64,000 nt of DNA from Acidobacteriota bacterium (GCA_016196035.1 JACPYM010000033.1:1-64000); one strand, 5' to 3'. Counted from the stretch's first letter, positions 40,753-51,200 are shown. Program-made: numbers and translations. The notes: a model not told the origin generated them from the letters alone.

Positions 40753-41142
40753 ATGACCAACCTGGAAATTGAACACGACCAATTGTTGAAGGCTGCCTTG
40801 CAAATGCCGCGACCGGAATTGGAGCGTTTCGTCGCCAAACTCTTCGCGCTCAAACTGCGCGAGGAAATACCTAACCTCTCCGCCGCAGAAACCAAGTTGC
40901 TGCGGAAAATCAATCAAGACCTTCCACCCGCCGCGCGTCAGCGCCTGAATGCGTTAATAGACAGGCGTCAAGCCGGGATCATCACCCAGACTGAACTGGC
41001 CGAATTGATTCAACTCACAGATCAAGCCGAAGCCTTTGGCGTCAAACGGTTGAAATACCTGATTGACCTGGCCGCGTTGCGCAACGTCACACCCGACGAA
41101 TTGATGCGGCAGTTAGGCATCAAACCCGTGCCTCATGACTAG
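40753..41142 (+). CDS. Small helical protein paired with HNH nuclease
   Basis: ATG 40753 follows AAAGGAG nine bases upstream and gives 129 residues; the frame is open to 40669 but without a ribosome site. The protein is all-helical and charged: LLKAALQMPRPELERFVAKL, LREEIPNLSAAETKLLRKIN, RQRLNALIDRR, LTDQAEAFGVKRLKYLIDLA and TPDELMRQLGI. No enzyme motif is present. From memory, similar small proteins precede HNH genes in cyanobacteria and other phyla, but I cannot name the family. Its stop overlaps the HNH start by eight bases, so the two are translated together. A role as partner, specificity factor or inhibitor of the nuclease is plausible but unproven. Confidence 0.78.
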   Translation: MTNLEIEHDQLLKAALQMPRPELERFVAKLFALKLREEIPNLSAAETKLLRKINQDLPPAARQRLNALIDRRQAGIITQTELAELIQLTDQAEAFGVKRLKYLIDLAALRNVTPDELMRQLGIKPVPHD

Positions 41143-41572
41143 ACGGCGGCTTCCCAAAAAACTGCGCCTACTGGTCAAGGAGCGTGCGCGGGGTTGCTGT
41201 GAATACTGCATTTGCCAGGAAGCTTACGGCCCGGATGCTTTCTCTGACGAACACATCGTCCCGCTCATTGCGGGCGGCAAGAGCAACGCGGGCAATCTCG
41301 CGCGCGCCTGCCAGCGCTGCAATAATTTCAAATACAACAAAACCCGTGCGCTTGATCCGCTTACCCAGACAGTGGCGCCGCTTTTTCATCCCCGCAATCA
41401 CCACTGGCACGAACATTTTGCCTGGAGCGACGATTACACGCTGATGCTAGGCTTGACCGCGATTGGCCGCGCCACCATTGCCGCGTTGGACTTGAATCGG
41501 GCTGGTGTGATCAATCAGCGCAAACTCCTGTTGCTGATTCGCAAACATCCACCCGTGAAATACCGGCCCTGA
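41135..41572 (+). CDS. HNH endonuclease
   Basis: A 145-residue protein with a standard HNH/treble-clef nuclease core: zinc cysteines in CCEYCICQ, first His in SDEHIVPLIAGGKS, the Asn in NAGNLARACQ and second zinc pair plus Lys in CQRCNNFKYN. The family cuts DNA using one divalent metal. The C-terminal half (HPRNHHWHEHFAW, LGLTAIGRATIAALDLNR) is typical of stand-alone small HNH proteins with an unknown biological role. It overlaps the preceding small gene by eight bases. Its last codons and its TGA stop lie in the first unit of a 14-bp tandem repeat, so changes in copy number would leave the stop intact. Confidence 0.9.
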   Translation: MTRRRLPKKLRLLVKERARGCCEYCICQEAYGPDAFSDEHIVPLIAGGKSNAGNLARACQRCNNFKYNKTRALDPLTQTVAPLFHPRNHHWHEHFAWSDDYTLMLGLTAIGRATIAALDLNRAGVINQRKLLLLIRKHPPVKYRP

Positions 41573-41624
41573 AATACCGGCCCTGAAATACCGGCCCTGA
41601 AATACCGGCCCTGAAATACCGGCC
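41557..41624. repeat. 14-bp tandem repeat, about 4.9 copies
   Basis: GAAATACCGGCCCT is repeated four times and then lacks the end of the fifth copy. The first unit is the end of the HNH gene (codons K-Y-R-P); the TGA stop is formed at the unit boundary (41570-41572). Confidence 0.96.
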
Positions 41625-41669
41625 TGTCGCCAATTCTCCGTCAAGGAAAACTCCGTCAGCAAAAGATAG

Positions 41670-44105
41670 TTACTCGTAGCGTAGCGCAATCAGCGGATCC
41701 ACACCTGCCGCCCGCCGCGCCGGGAAGTAACAAGCCAGCGCGGCGACCGCCAGCAGCAATGCCGCCAACGCGCCAAACGTCAGCGGATCGGTCGTACTGA
41801 CGCCGAACAGCAAACTTGTGAGCAGCCGGGTCAATCCCCAGGCCGCCAGCAAACCCAAGCCGACCCCGGCCAGCGCCAGCTTAAAACCTTGGCCGATGAC
41901 CAAGCGCAAGACATCGGTGGTTTGCGCGCCCAGCGCGACGCGAATGCCGATCTCGTGCGTGCGTTGCGTGACGGTGTAAGACATCACGCCGTAAATCCCA
42001 ATTGCCGCCAGCAAGAGCGCCAACGCCGCAAACACGCCCAACAACAACGCCGGATAGCGGCGCATGAAGGTGGCCGGCAAATTCGCCGCCAGGCTTTCCA
42101 GCGAGCGCGTGAAGAAGATGACCAGGCCCGGTTCCACCGCCAGGCATTCGCGGCGGATGGTGTCAGCCAGTTTCAAAGGGTCATCGGTCGTGCGCACCAA
42201 CAACACGGCGCTGCGGCTGACCTCCTGCAAAAACGGACGATAGATGACGGGCCGGATCGGCGTGATTAAGCCATTGATGCGCTCATCGCTGACGACGCCG
42301 ACGATTTCATAGATTTCATCCACTTTGCCGGGCGAGACGATGCGCTGCCCGATGGCCGTTTGATCGGGGAACATCCGTTGCGCCAGCGTCTGATTGACGA
42401 TGATGACGTTGGGCGCTTGAGCATTGTCTTGCGCGCTGAAATAGCGGCCCTGCAAGAGCGGGATTTCCATCACGCGGAAGTACTCTGCGCTGGCCTCGCG
42501 GTAATTGAATTCGGTTTGTTCATCCGGCGGCGGAATTGCGCGTCCGGCGGCATACCCGCGTGACGTGTTGCCGCCCGTCAGCGGCACGACGTCTATGGTC
42601 GCCGCGCCGCGCACGCCCGGCACGGCGGCGGCGCGCGTCAGCAGTTGTTGATGAAAGGCCGCCAGGGCGGCGGGCGCTTCGTATTGCTTGCCCGTGGCCG
42701 TGAATGAAAGCAGCAGCAGTTTGTCAGGATTGAAGCCAGGGTTGACCTGCAAGAGTTTGAGCGCGCTTTTGATCATCAATCCCGCGCCGATCAACAACAC
42801 CAGCGCCAAGGCGATTTCGCCCGCCACCAAAAAATGTTGCAACCGTCTGCTGCCGCCGCCTGAAGTGCGCCCGCCTTCTTTCAAGGCCGCTTGCACGGCG
42901 GGTTTGCTCGCTTGCCAGGCGGGCGCAAGTCCGAAGATCAGACCCGTCAGAATCGTCAGGCCGCCGGTGAACGCCAGCACGCGCCCGTCCAACGTCAAAC
43001 CGCGCAGATAAGGCAGCGCGCTCAACGCATTGGCCGGGATCGCGGCAATCAGCGCGTCCACGCCCCAACGCGCCAGCAGGATGCCGAATGCGCCGCCCAG
43101 CACGGCCAGCACCAAACTTTCAGTTAGCAACTGGCGCACGATGGTCGCGCGGTTCGCGCCCAGCGCCAGCCGTATCGCCAGTTCTTTTTGCCGCGCGGCG
43201 GCACGCACCAGCAAGAGGTTGGCCACGTTGGCGCAGGCGATTAACAAGACCAGCACGACCGCCGCCAGCAAGGCGAACATCAGCGGTTTGACGCTGCCGA
43301 TGACTTCCTGTTGCAGCGGTTCGATGAAGATGCTGGTGTTCAAATGGCTTTCAGGAAATTGCCCGGCGATACGCTGGCCGATGGTCTGCAACTCGGCTTG
43401 CGCCTGGGCTTGCATCTGAGCCGGCCCGCCCTCGGATTTCAACCGTCCGATGACTTTGACCCAGTGCATACCGCGCCGTTGGCGACGGTTTTCATCGGGG
43501 ACGAGCGGCGCCCAGAATTCCGTTGCCCCGCGCGGCGCAAAATGAAAGGACGCGGGCAGCACACCGATCACCGTCCACGGCTCTTCATTGATGCGCAACG
43601 TCTGCCCGACCACTTTCGGATCGCCACCAAAGCGCTGCTGCCAGGCGCCAAAGGTAAGCAGCACCACTTTCGCCGCGCCCGGTTGATCTTCATCATTCCG
43701 AAACGCGCGGCCCAGCAAGGGCTCGACACCGAGCAGCGCAAAGAAATTGGCTGACGTGCGCGCGCAGGGAATCGCTTCCTGCGCCGCGCCGCCCTGCAAA
43801 ATCATCTGGCAACCCGCATACGCCGCTACGCCCGCCAGCGCCTGATTTTGCCGCCAATCCAGAAAGTCAGGATAGGAAGCCTCACGCCGCGAAAAATCTT
43901 TTTGCGGCGTGCGTTCCCACAGATGCACCAACTGTTCCGGGTCGCGGTACGGCAACCCATTGGCCAGCGTCGCATTGACCACGGTAAAGACCGCCGTATT
44001 CGCCCCAATGCCGAGCGCAATCGTCGCCACTGCGATCAAGGCGAAGCCGGGCTGTTTGCGCAAGGTGCGCAGGGTATAGCGTAAATTCTGTAGGATGGTG
44101 TTCAT
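41670..44105 (-). CDS. ADOP family permease 8
   Basis: 811 residues, MNTILQNLRYTLRTLRKQPG at the start; no clear ribosome site, and the region upstream is the heptamer array. Helix one is [20 protein letters not shown]. In the first periplasmic domain CQMILQGGAAQEAIPCARTS contains two cysteines 16 residues apart, which could form a disulfide and were not noticed in the other ADOPs here. FtsX 1 is [20 protein letters not shown]; a serine/glycine linker (RTSGGGSRRL) precedes LVAGEIALALVLLIGAGLMI. The end is DPLIALRYE. It converges on the HNH gene, with 97 bp of mostly 14-bp repeat between the stops. Confidence 0.92.
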   Translation of the reverse strand: MNTILQNLRYTLRTLRKQPGFALIAVATIALGIGANTAVFTVVNATLANGLPYRDPEQLVHLWERTPQKDFSRREASYPDFLDWRQNQALAGVAAYAGCQMILQGGAAQEAIPCARTSANFFALLGVEPLLGRAFRNDEDQPGAAKVVLLTFGAWQQRFGGDPKVVGQTLRINEEPWTVIGVLPASFHFAPRGATEFWAPLVPDENRRQRRGMHWVKVIGRLKSEGGPAQMQAQAQAELQTIGQRIAGQFPESHLNTSIFIEPLQQEVIGSVKPLMFALLAAVVLVLLIACANVANLLLVRAAARQKELAIRLALGANRATIVRQLLTESLVLAVLGGAFGILLARWGVDALIAAIPANALSALPYLRGLTLDGRVLAFTGGLTILTGLIFGLAPAWQASKPAVQAALKEGGRTSGGGSRRLQHFLVAGEIALALVLLIGAGLMIKSALKLLQVNPGFNPDKLLLLSFTATGKQYEAPAALAAFHQQLLTRAAAVPGVRGAATIDVVPLTGGNTSRGYAAGRAIPPPDEQTEFNYREASAEYFRVMEIPLLQGRYFSAQDNAQAPNVIIVNQTLAQRMFPDQTAIGQRIVSPGKVDEIYEIVGVVSDERINGLITPIRPVIYRPFLQEVSRSAVLLVRTTDDPLKLADTIRRECLAVEPGLVIFFTRSLESLAANLPATFMRRYPALLLGVFAALALLLAAIGIYGVMSYTVTQRTHEIGIRVALGAQTTDVLRLVIGQGFKLALAGVGLGLLAAWGLTRLLTSLLFGVSTTDPLTFGALAALLLAVAALACYFPARRAAGVDPLIALRYE

Positions 44106-44111
44106 AAGAGG

Positions 44112-44361
44112 TAGTCAGTAGTCAGTAGTCAGTAGTCAGTAGTCAGTAGTCAGTAGTCAGTAGTCAGTAGTCAGTAGTCAGTAGTCAGTAGCCGGTAGTT
44201 AGTAGCCGATAGTTAGTAGCCGATAGTTAGTAGCCGATAGTTAGTAGTTAGTGCAGTGGCCAGTAGCGCGAGAAAGTAAAGCAGCCGCTTTATTTGGACA
44301 ATCGAGCCAAGTTAAGCCGTGGATGCCTACTACTGACTACTGACTACTGACTACTGACTAC
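44112..44361. repeat. Heptamer (TAGTCAG) array with inverted copy
   Basis: About eleven TAGTCAG units (44112 to about 44190) change into a 14-bp unit TAGCCGATAGTTAG repeated about three times (to about 44245). After an 80-bp unique stretch, TACTGAC units in the opposite sense (about 44326-44361) can pair with the first array. The TAG stop of the DUF4097-like gene lies in the last unit. No spacer pattern of a CRISPR is present. Confidence 0.95.
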
Positions 44362-45203
44362 TTCTTCCGCAAATACACTTTGCTGCGGTCGCCTTCGACA
44401 GAAAGGCGCGGGCCGCCGCCGTTGATGGTGCCTTCGATCAGTTCTTTGTTGAAGCTCTGGGTGGTGATGCCGAAATCGGTCTCGAAGGTTTCGCGGCGCC
44501 CGTTGCGCGCGCTGACCGCAAGGCCTTGCGAGGCGGGGAGGCGCAATTCGGCTTCGCCCCGGCTGACGTTGAGGCGCGAATCGCGTTCGAGCGCGAGGTC
44601 GTTGGCGCGCGTGTCGGTGCGGTCGGTGTTCAGCGCCAAACTGCCGCGCACATTGTCGAGTTGCACGTTGCCGCGATCCACTTTGATTTGCAGGTCGCCC
44701 GTCAAATCGCGCGCCGTCACTGGCGTGCGGTCGGTTTCGAGCGTGAGTCGCCCGCTGAAACCTTGCACACTGACGCGTGAACGGTCGGCCTTCAGCCGCA
44801 GGTTCAATGCGCGTGGTGCTTTGATTTCGTAATGGATGTGGGGAATGCTGCGCGACCAGCCGCCAAAATGCTCGGTCTTGTTCGGCACGTTGTCGAAGTT
44901 CGAGCGAATGGTGAGCGAGCGCGCATCGCCGCTGATGTCAATACGCGCGGCCTCGACGGCGCGGCGGCCATAGTCGGCGTCTTCGTTTTCAGGCGCTTCG
45001 ATGCGCGCAAAAACGGCGACTTCAGGCCGCTCCCAGGCCGTCAGTTTGACACTGCCTTTGTCGGTCTCAAACACCAAGGTACCGCCCGGTTCAAGCGCGG
45101 CAGTCTGGTTGAATTCGCGGGCCTGCTGCCCCAGATGCCCGTTGACGACCCGCGCGCCGCAGAGTGCGACCAGCAACATTCCGAAGCCAATTAGTTTGCG
45201 CAT
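44358..45203 (-). CDS. DUF4097-like secreted beta-helix protein
   Basis: 281 residues with an AGGAGG ribosome site seven bases before the ATG and a signal peptide (MRKLIGFGMLLVALCGARVV). The mature part is a run of short alternating strands characteristic of the DUF4097/adhesin-like group: GGTLVFETDKGSVKLTAWER, NLRLKADRSRVSVQGFSGRL, LETDRTPVTARDLTGDLQIK, VDRGNVQLDNVRGSLALNTD and a final GGGPRLSVEGDRSKVYL. No catalytic site is seen. Such proteins often sit next to sigma factor/anti-sigma or membrane-stress genes, but here it lies between two ADOP genes on the same strand. A structural or envelope-sensing role is possible. The stop codon is inside the heptamer array downstream. Confidence 0.8.
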   Translation of the reverse strand: MRKLIGFGMLLVALCGARVVNGHLGQQAREFNQTAALEPGGTLVFETDKGSVKLTAWERPEVAVFARIEAPENEDADYGRRAVEAARIDISGDARSLTIRSNFDNVPNKTEHFGGWSRSIPHIHYEIKAPRALNLRLKADRSRVSVQGFSGRLTLETDRTPVTARDLTGDLQIKVDRGNVQLDNVRGSLALNTDRTDTRANDLALERDSRLNVSRGEAELRLPASQGLAVSARNGRRETFETDFGITTQSFNKELIEGTINGGGPRLSVEGDRSKVYLRKK

Positions 45204-45444
45204 TGCGATTCCTCCTAAAAATTTGGATGTCTTTCGGAAAACGAAAAGCTGATTTCAATTGCCAAGTGCCGTGCCAGAGCAGGCGCGGGCTAAGTCGTTG
45301 ATTGCCTGTTGCGGCGCGTGAAGCGGCGCGGCAGAGGTGTTCGCTTTCGAGAATGGCGCATCCCAGATTCGCGCAAGCGGAATGCGCGCCTTGCCGCCCG
45401 CGTGAGCGTGTGTTTCCAAATTTGTGCGCCGCGAACAGTACGGA

Positions 45445-45469
45445 AAGCGCAGGCATCTTGCCTGCGCTT
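45445..45469 (-). terminator. Hairpin after ADOP 9
   Basis: AAGCGCAGGCA / TGCCTGCGCTT, 11-bp arms with a 3-nt loop, lies 8 bp beyond the ADOP 9 stop. It lacks a T-run on either side, so termination is plausible but not certain. The rest of 45204-45476 shows no gene. Confidence 0.5.
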
Positions 45470-45476
45470 CCTAGGA

Positions 45477-47930
45477 CTATTCATACCGCAACGCTACCAA
45501 CGGGTCTACTTTGGTCGCGCGCCGTGCGGGAATAAAACAGGCGAACAGCGCGACGGACAGCAGCAACACTGCGATGGCCGCAAATGTCAGCGGGTCGGTG
45601 GCGCTTACCTCGAACAGGAAATCTTTCAGCAGCTTGGTGAGCAGCAATGACGCTCCTGCACCCAATCCGATGCCAAGCAGCGTCAGCGTCACGCCGCGTT
45701 TGAGAATCAGCGTGACAACAGCGCGCGGTTGCGCGCCCAGCGCCAGCCGCACGCCGATTTCGCGCGTGCGTTGCGTCACGCTGTAAGCCAATACGCCGTA
45801 CAGACCAATCGCCGTCAGCAACAAGGCGGTGACGCCAAAGAGCGACAGCAGCAAGGTCGTGAAGCGCGGTTGCGCGACCGCTTCAGACAGATATTCCTCA
45901 AAGGTTTTGATCTCAAAGACGGGCAGCTCGGCGTCGAGCGCGCGCACTTCATTGCGCACGGCGGCGACCAGTGCGTGCGGCTCGTTGGTCGTGCGCAGGG
46001 CGACGCTCATGCCTGCTTGCGGGATTTGCGTGTGGGCCAGATAGCATTCCGCGCCAGAAGGCTCACCCAGGCTGGCGTGGCGCACATCGCGCACGACGCC
46101 GATGATTTCGCGCCAGGGCATGCCGCGGTCGTCGCCTATGCTGGGTTGAATGCGGCGGCCCAGCGGGTTTTGGTTGGGGAAGTTCCGGCGCGCCAGGGTT
46201 TCGTTGACGATGACGACGTCGGTCGCGCCGCGCTTATCGCGGGCGTCGAAATCGCGGCCTTGCAGCAACTCGATGCCCAGCGTGCGAAAGAAGCCCGGTT
46301 GCACGATGCGCAGGTTGGTATCGTATGGGAAGGGCCGATTCGGGTCGCTCGGTTCGCCTTCAATCGCCAGTCCGACATCGGCGTTGTTGCCGCTGAGCGG
46401 CAGGGTAAAACTCGCGCTGGCTTGTGTCACACCGGGCAGGGCTTTGAGGCGTTCAGTCAGGTGCGCATAAAAATCGCTGACTTGCTGCGGTTCTTTGTAG
46501 AGCGCATCGGGCAGGCGCAAACGGAAGCTGAGCAGGTTGTGCGGATCGAAGCCCGGTTTGACCTGTTGCAAGCGCCAGAAGCTGTTGAGCAACAAACCAG
46601 CGGCCAGCAATAAACAAAAGGCCAGCGCAACCTGGGCGACGACCAGCGTGTTGCGCAAACGGCTGCCGCTGACACTGTCGCCCGCGCCACGCGCGCCGTC
46701 TTTCAACGCCGTGGTCAAGCCGGTCTTGATCGTTTGGCCCATCTGCCAGGCCGGGGCGAGGCCAAACAGCACACCGGTCAACAGCGAAACCAGCAAGGTG
46801 AAACCGAGCACGCTCCAATCCAGCGTGGTCTCGGCGACGCGCGGCAAACCCGGCGGCACGAGTTTCAGCAATGCCTCAGTGCCCCATAACGCCAGCAATG
46901 CGCCGAGCAAGCCGCCGCCGATTGCCAATAACATACTTTCGGTCAGCAATTGCCGCAGCACGCGGCTGCGTTGCGCGCCGAGTGCCGCCCGCACGGCGAT
47001 TTCGCGTTGGCGTGTGGCCGCGCGGGCCAGCGCCAGATTCGCGACGTTGGCGCAGGCGATCAGCAAGACACAGCCGACGGCGGCGAACAGCGTCCACAAC
47101 GCCGCGCTGACATCACCGACGATGAATTTCATGAAAGGCACTGTGATTACGCCGACACTGTTATTGGTGTCGGGATATTGCTTGGCTAACTGCTCGCCGA
47201 TGCGGCTCATCTCGGCCTGGGCTTGCGCCAGCGTGACGCCGGGTTTGAGCCGCCCGAGCACATCAATCCAGTGATTGCCGCGTTGCACAAAACGCGGCAC
47301 GCGGCCTTCGCCTTCCAGCCCGGCGCTGATCCACAATTCGGCGGTTTCGCCCGTGACTGGAAAACGAAAGCCCTGCGGCATGACGCCGACAACAGTGAAG
47401 TTGACGCCGCCCAACAACAACGTGCGCCCGGCGATTTGCGGATCGCCGTTGAAGCGGCTTTGCCAGAGGCCGTGGCTCAGGATGACGGAGTGTGCGCCAG
47501 GCTGTTCCTCTTCGGGCGTAAATTGGCGGCCCAATTGCGGTGCAGTGCGCAACAGCGTGAGCAGATTCGACGTAATCAACACGCCGTTCAAGCGCACGGC
47601 CTCGCCCATGCCTGTGAGGGTAAAACTGCGGTTGCTGTATGCTGCCAGCCCTTCAAACGTCGTTTGCCGCGCGCGCCAATCCACGAAATCGGGCCAAGTC
47701 GAAGCGAAGCCGCTCGTGCTGTTGCCGCGTTCATCGGTGCTGCGTACCGCGACCAGGCGCTCCGGTTGGGCATAGGGTAGCGGGCGCAAGAGCACGGCGT
47801 TGATGACGCTGAACAGCGCCGTATTCGCGCCAATGCCCAGCGCGAGTGTGGCGATGGCGATCAAGGTAAAGCCCGGCGTTTTCAGCAACGTGCGCCAGCC
47901 ATAGCGGACATCCTGCCAAAAAGTATTCAT
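45477..47930 (-). CDS. ADOP family permease 9
   Basis: ATG 47930 ([20 protein letters not shown], 817 residues) is directly preceded by AGAGGAAAC; an in-frame start six codons earlier would use part of this site. Helix one [20 protein letters not shown]; first periplasmic domain to about 265; FtsX 1 [20 protein letters not shown]; linker GARGAGDSVSGS; second-module helix [20 protein letters not shown], with a cysteine in the helix; last Fts[20 protein letters not shown]; end DPLVALRYE. It is the first gene of the minus-strand block. Its start is divergent to the giant propeller gene, 338 bp away, so it is the most likely site of a block promoter. Confidence 0.92.
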   Translation of the reverse strand: MNTFWQDVRYGWRTLLKTPGFTLIAIATLALGIGANTALFSVINAVLLRPLPYAQPERLVAVRSTDERGNSTSGFASTWPDFVDWRARQTTFEGLAAYSNRSFTLTGMGEAVRLNGVLITSNLLTLLRTAPQLGRQFTPEEEQPGAHSVILSHGLWQSRFNGDPQIAGRTLLLGGVNFTVVGVMPQGFRFPVTGETAELWISAGLEGEGRVPRFVQRGNHWIDVLGRLKPGVTLAQAQAEMSRIGEQLAKQYPDTNNSVGVITVPFMKFIVGDVSAALWTLFAAVGCVLLIACANVANLALARAATRQREIAVRAALGAQRSRVLRQLLTESMLLAIGGGLLGALLALWGTEALLKLVPPGLPRVAETTLDWSVLGFTLLVSLLTGVLFGLAPAWQMGQTIKTGLTTALKDGARGAGDSVSGSRLRNTLVVAQVALAFCLLLAAGLLLNSFWRLQQVKPGFDPHNLLSFRLRLPDALYKEPQQVSDFYAHLTERLKALPGVTQASASFTLPLSGNNADVGLAIEGEPSDPNRPFPYDTNLRIVQPGFFRTLGIELLQGRDFDARDKRGATDVVIVNETLARRNFPNQNPLGRRIQPSIGDDRGMPWREIIGVVRDVRHASLGEPSGAECYLAHTQIPQAGMSVALRTTNEPHALVAAVRNEVRALDAELPVFEIKTFEEYLSEAVAQPRFTTLLLSLFGVTALLLTAIGLYGVLAYSVTQRTREIGVRLALGAQPRAVVTLILKRGVTLTLLGIGLGAGASLLLTKLLKDFLFEVSATDPLTFAAIAVLLLSVALFACFIPARRATKVDPLVALRYE

Positions 47931-48268
47931 AGTTTCCTCTTCACTCATGCAGAGCAGAGAAGCAACGCGCTTCTTTGCGAAATCGCCATTGAGCCAAATG
48001 CCGTGCCAGGTATGTGTTGCCCTAAGTGCTTCATTTTCGGCGGCGGTTGGGCCGTGGCGCGCCCGCCGATTGTGCGGTTTTGGGAACGCCCGATCCCATT
48101 TGCGAAGTTGGCGCGTGTGCCCTTGCGTGTGACAGCCGTTGCATTACAATCCGCCCGGCATAGGGAATCCGGTGTTCGGCGTCTTGAACTAACTTGTACT
48201 CGGCAACTCAACGTTTCAAACAATTCACACGGCCTTAGTCTCGCCGTGCCTTCCTTAGGAGGTTATGC
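47931..48268. promoter_or_regulatory. Divergent intergenic region before the giant propeller gene
   Basis: The 338 bp between ADOP 9 and the 2109-aa gene hold no supported ORF. The right end has a strong ribosome site (TAGGAGG at about 48255-48262) just before ATG 48269. Promoters for both directions must be here; I see no clear consensus boxes. Confidence 0.6.
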
Positions 48269-51200
48269 ATGAAAGCCATTCCGTCTCGCTCACTGTGGGT
48301 ACTGTTGTGCGTGGTCACAGCCGCACTCTGTTTCGCCACACTCCATCACGTCGCCGCTGCTGGTCAGCGCAAAAGCGCAAAGGCCAAACCCAAAGCAAAG
48401 CTGGCCCGCGCCACCAAACCAAAATTGCCCGCAGGTAAGGCTGCCGCTGCGGCTAATAACGCTGCTTCAGAACAATCCGCGCGCGCGGATGCCAACGCGC
48501 CACTGGCTGAAATCCTGCCGGCTGATGGCGCTGACACGCGCGCGCTTGCGGGCAGCGAAACCGATACTGAAAAAGAGCGCGAAGGGAAACGCGCTGATGA
48601 GCCGGACAAAGCGCTGCAATACTTCCTGCAAAAACGCCTGCCCGAAGGCGAGACGGAGTTGCCGGTGGAGCGGTACTTCAGCGCGTTGGAAGAGATGAAG
48701 CAGATGCCGCTGTATTCCACGGCGGAGCACCGGCTGGTGGCCGCGCGCGCAAACGAACGCAAACTCGCGCCCGAACAACAACAGCTCGGCGCGTGGACGG
48801 CGCTGGGGCCGGGCAATATCGGCGGGCGCACGCGCGTGATCCTCGTCAATCCGCAAGAGCCGAACATCATGTATGCCGCAGGTGTGGCGGGCGGCGTGTG
48901 GAAATCCACCAATGCCGGACAAGCCTGGACGCCGCTGACCGATATGCTCGCCAACATCGCAGTCAACTCAATGGCCTTCGATCCCAAAAATCCAAATGTC
49001 ATTTATGCCGGGACGGGCGAAGGGTACTTCGGCTTCGGGCATATACGCGGCGCGGGCATGTTCAAGACCGTCAACGCGGGCCAAAGCTGGACGCGGCTGA
49101 CGAACACGGCCAACAACGCGAATTTTTATTATGTCAATGATCTGGTCGTCAGCGCGGTGGACAGCAATCGCGTTTATGCCGCGACGAATACGGGTGTCTG
49201 GCGTTCGCTGGATGGCGGCGAAACCTGGACGCGCGTGCTGGCGACAACGATAACGGGTGGTTGTCTCGATCTGGCGGCGCGCACCGATCAGCCGGGCGAC
49301 ACGGTGTTTGCCGCCTGCGGCACGCTTGATCAGGCGACCGTGTATCGCAAGACCGATGCCGAAGCCGCCGGAAGTTGGGAAGTCGTCTTGAATGAAACCG
49401 GCATGGGCCGCACCGTGCTGGCGCTTGCGCCCTCGAATCAGAACGTGGTGTATGCCGTGACTTCGGCCTTGACGGGCGCGTATACCGATGCGCTCTATGC
49501 GTTCTTCCGTTCAGAGACAGGCGGTGCGCCGGGTTCGTTTGTCGCGCGCGTGCGTAACACCGACGCCAATCGCGTGAATACCTCGATTCTTTCGTCCCAG
49601 CCGCCTTTTGGGACGGCCCTCGAATGCAAGACCAGCACGGCCAATTCGTTTGGCGGGCAAACCTGGTGGAACCTGGCGCTGGCGGTTGATCCGCTGGATG
49701 AACGGCGCGTTTGGGTCGCCGGTTCGGACTGGGCGCGGTCAGATGACGGTGGCGCGAATTGGGGCTACGCGGCTTTTGCGTATGAAGTGGTTGCTGGGTC
49801 GCTGGTGTATGGCAAGCCGAATCAATTGCATCCCGATCAGCACACGCTGGTCTTTCATCCGCAATACAACGGCACGACCAACCAGCAGATTTTTGTCGGC
49901 AACGACGGCGGCATCTGGCGCAGCGATAACGCACGCGCCGCCGTTTCGACCGGGCCGCTCGCGCTGTGTCAACCCGAAGCGAACCAAGTACGCTGGACAT
50001 CGCTCAACAACGGTTACGCCGTCACCGAGTTTTATCACGGCGTAGTCCTGCCGGATGGGAAATCGTATTTCGGCGGCACGCAGGACAACGGCACCGTGCT
50101 GGGCACAGACGGCACCGGGCCGAATCAATGGAAGCAAATCATCCTGGCCGATGGCGGCTATGCGGGCGTGGATCCCAACAATCCCAACGTCTTTTATGCT
50201 TCGACGCAAAATGCCGGCTTTCGCAAATCCACCGATGGCGGCGCTTCGTTCTCGTCGGCGACTATTGGCTTGAGTCTGACGGCAGGGCAATTCATCACGC
50301 CGCTGGCGGTGGATCCCAGCAATGCCTTGCGGCTGTATGTGGGCGGCGACATTTTGAATCGCAGTGATAATGGCATGGCAACTTGGACGAATGCCGGATC
50401 GTTGCGGAGTCTCACCTTGCTGACCGACACGATGACGGCGGGCGCGGTTGCGCCGACAGACTCGAACCAGGCGCTGTTCGGGATGAACAGCGGCTACATC
50501 CTGCGCACGACGCGCGCGCTCGCGCTCGGCCCGCTCACGCCGCTGTCTTCCGCGATTGAAACCGCCGCGCGCCCGCGCACAGGCTTTGTTTCGTGGCTCT
50601 CTTTTGATCCGAACGACCGCAACATCGCTTACGCAACCTATGCGACCTTTGGCGGCACCCACGTCTGGCGTTCGACCAACGGCGGCCAAACGTGGACTGG
50701 CCTGGATGGCACAGGCACGGCGGCGATTCCAGACATCCCGGTGCATTGCCTGGTGGTGGACACGTCAAACTCGGCGCGGTTGTATGTCGGGACGGATTTG
50801 GGCGTGTTCGTCTCAAACGACGGCGGCGCGAATTGGGCGGTCGAAAACACCGGCTTTGCCAACGCCGTCACCGAAGCGCTGGCGCTCAATACCGTGGGCG
50901 GCATCACTTCGCTCTATGCGTTTACGCACGGGCGCGGCGCATTCAAAGTGACGGCGAATATGAGCGGCTGCAACTTTGCGCTCGCCCAATCCGGCAGCAC
51001 GGTGGCGCAAGCGGGCAGCGATTTGACCGTCAACGTCAACGTGACGCCGGGCGGTTGCACCTGGAAAGCCGAGAGCAATGTGCCGTGGATTACCTTGCAA
51101 CCGGGCGCGGGCGGCACGACCAACGGCACCGTTGGCATGAAAGTCACGGCGAATAACAGCCTCGCCACGCGCAGCGGCACGGTGGCGATTGCCGGGCGCA

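Noticed and set aside
40753-41572. Firm call of a toxin-antitoxin system
   Set aside because: The architecture fits, but neither gene has a recognised toxin or antitoxin signature, so only a pairing is claimed.
44112-44245. Possible CRISPR array
   Set aside because: Units are 7 or 14 bp and contiguous with no spacers, and there is no cas gene in the window.
48793-50960. Calling the giant protein a sialidase
   Set aside because: Asp-box repeats are present, but the arginine triad and other catalytic residues could not be identified.
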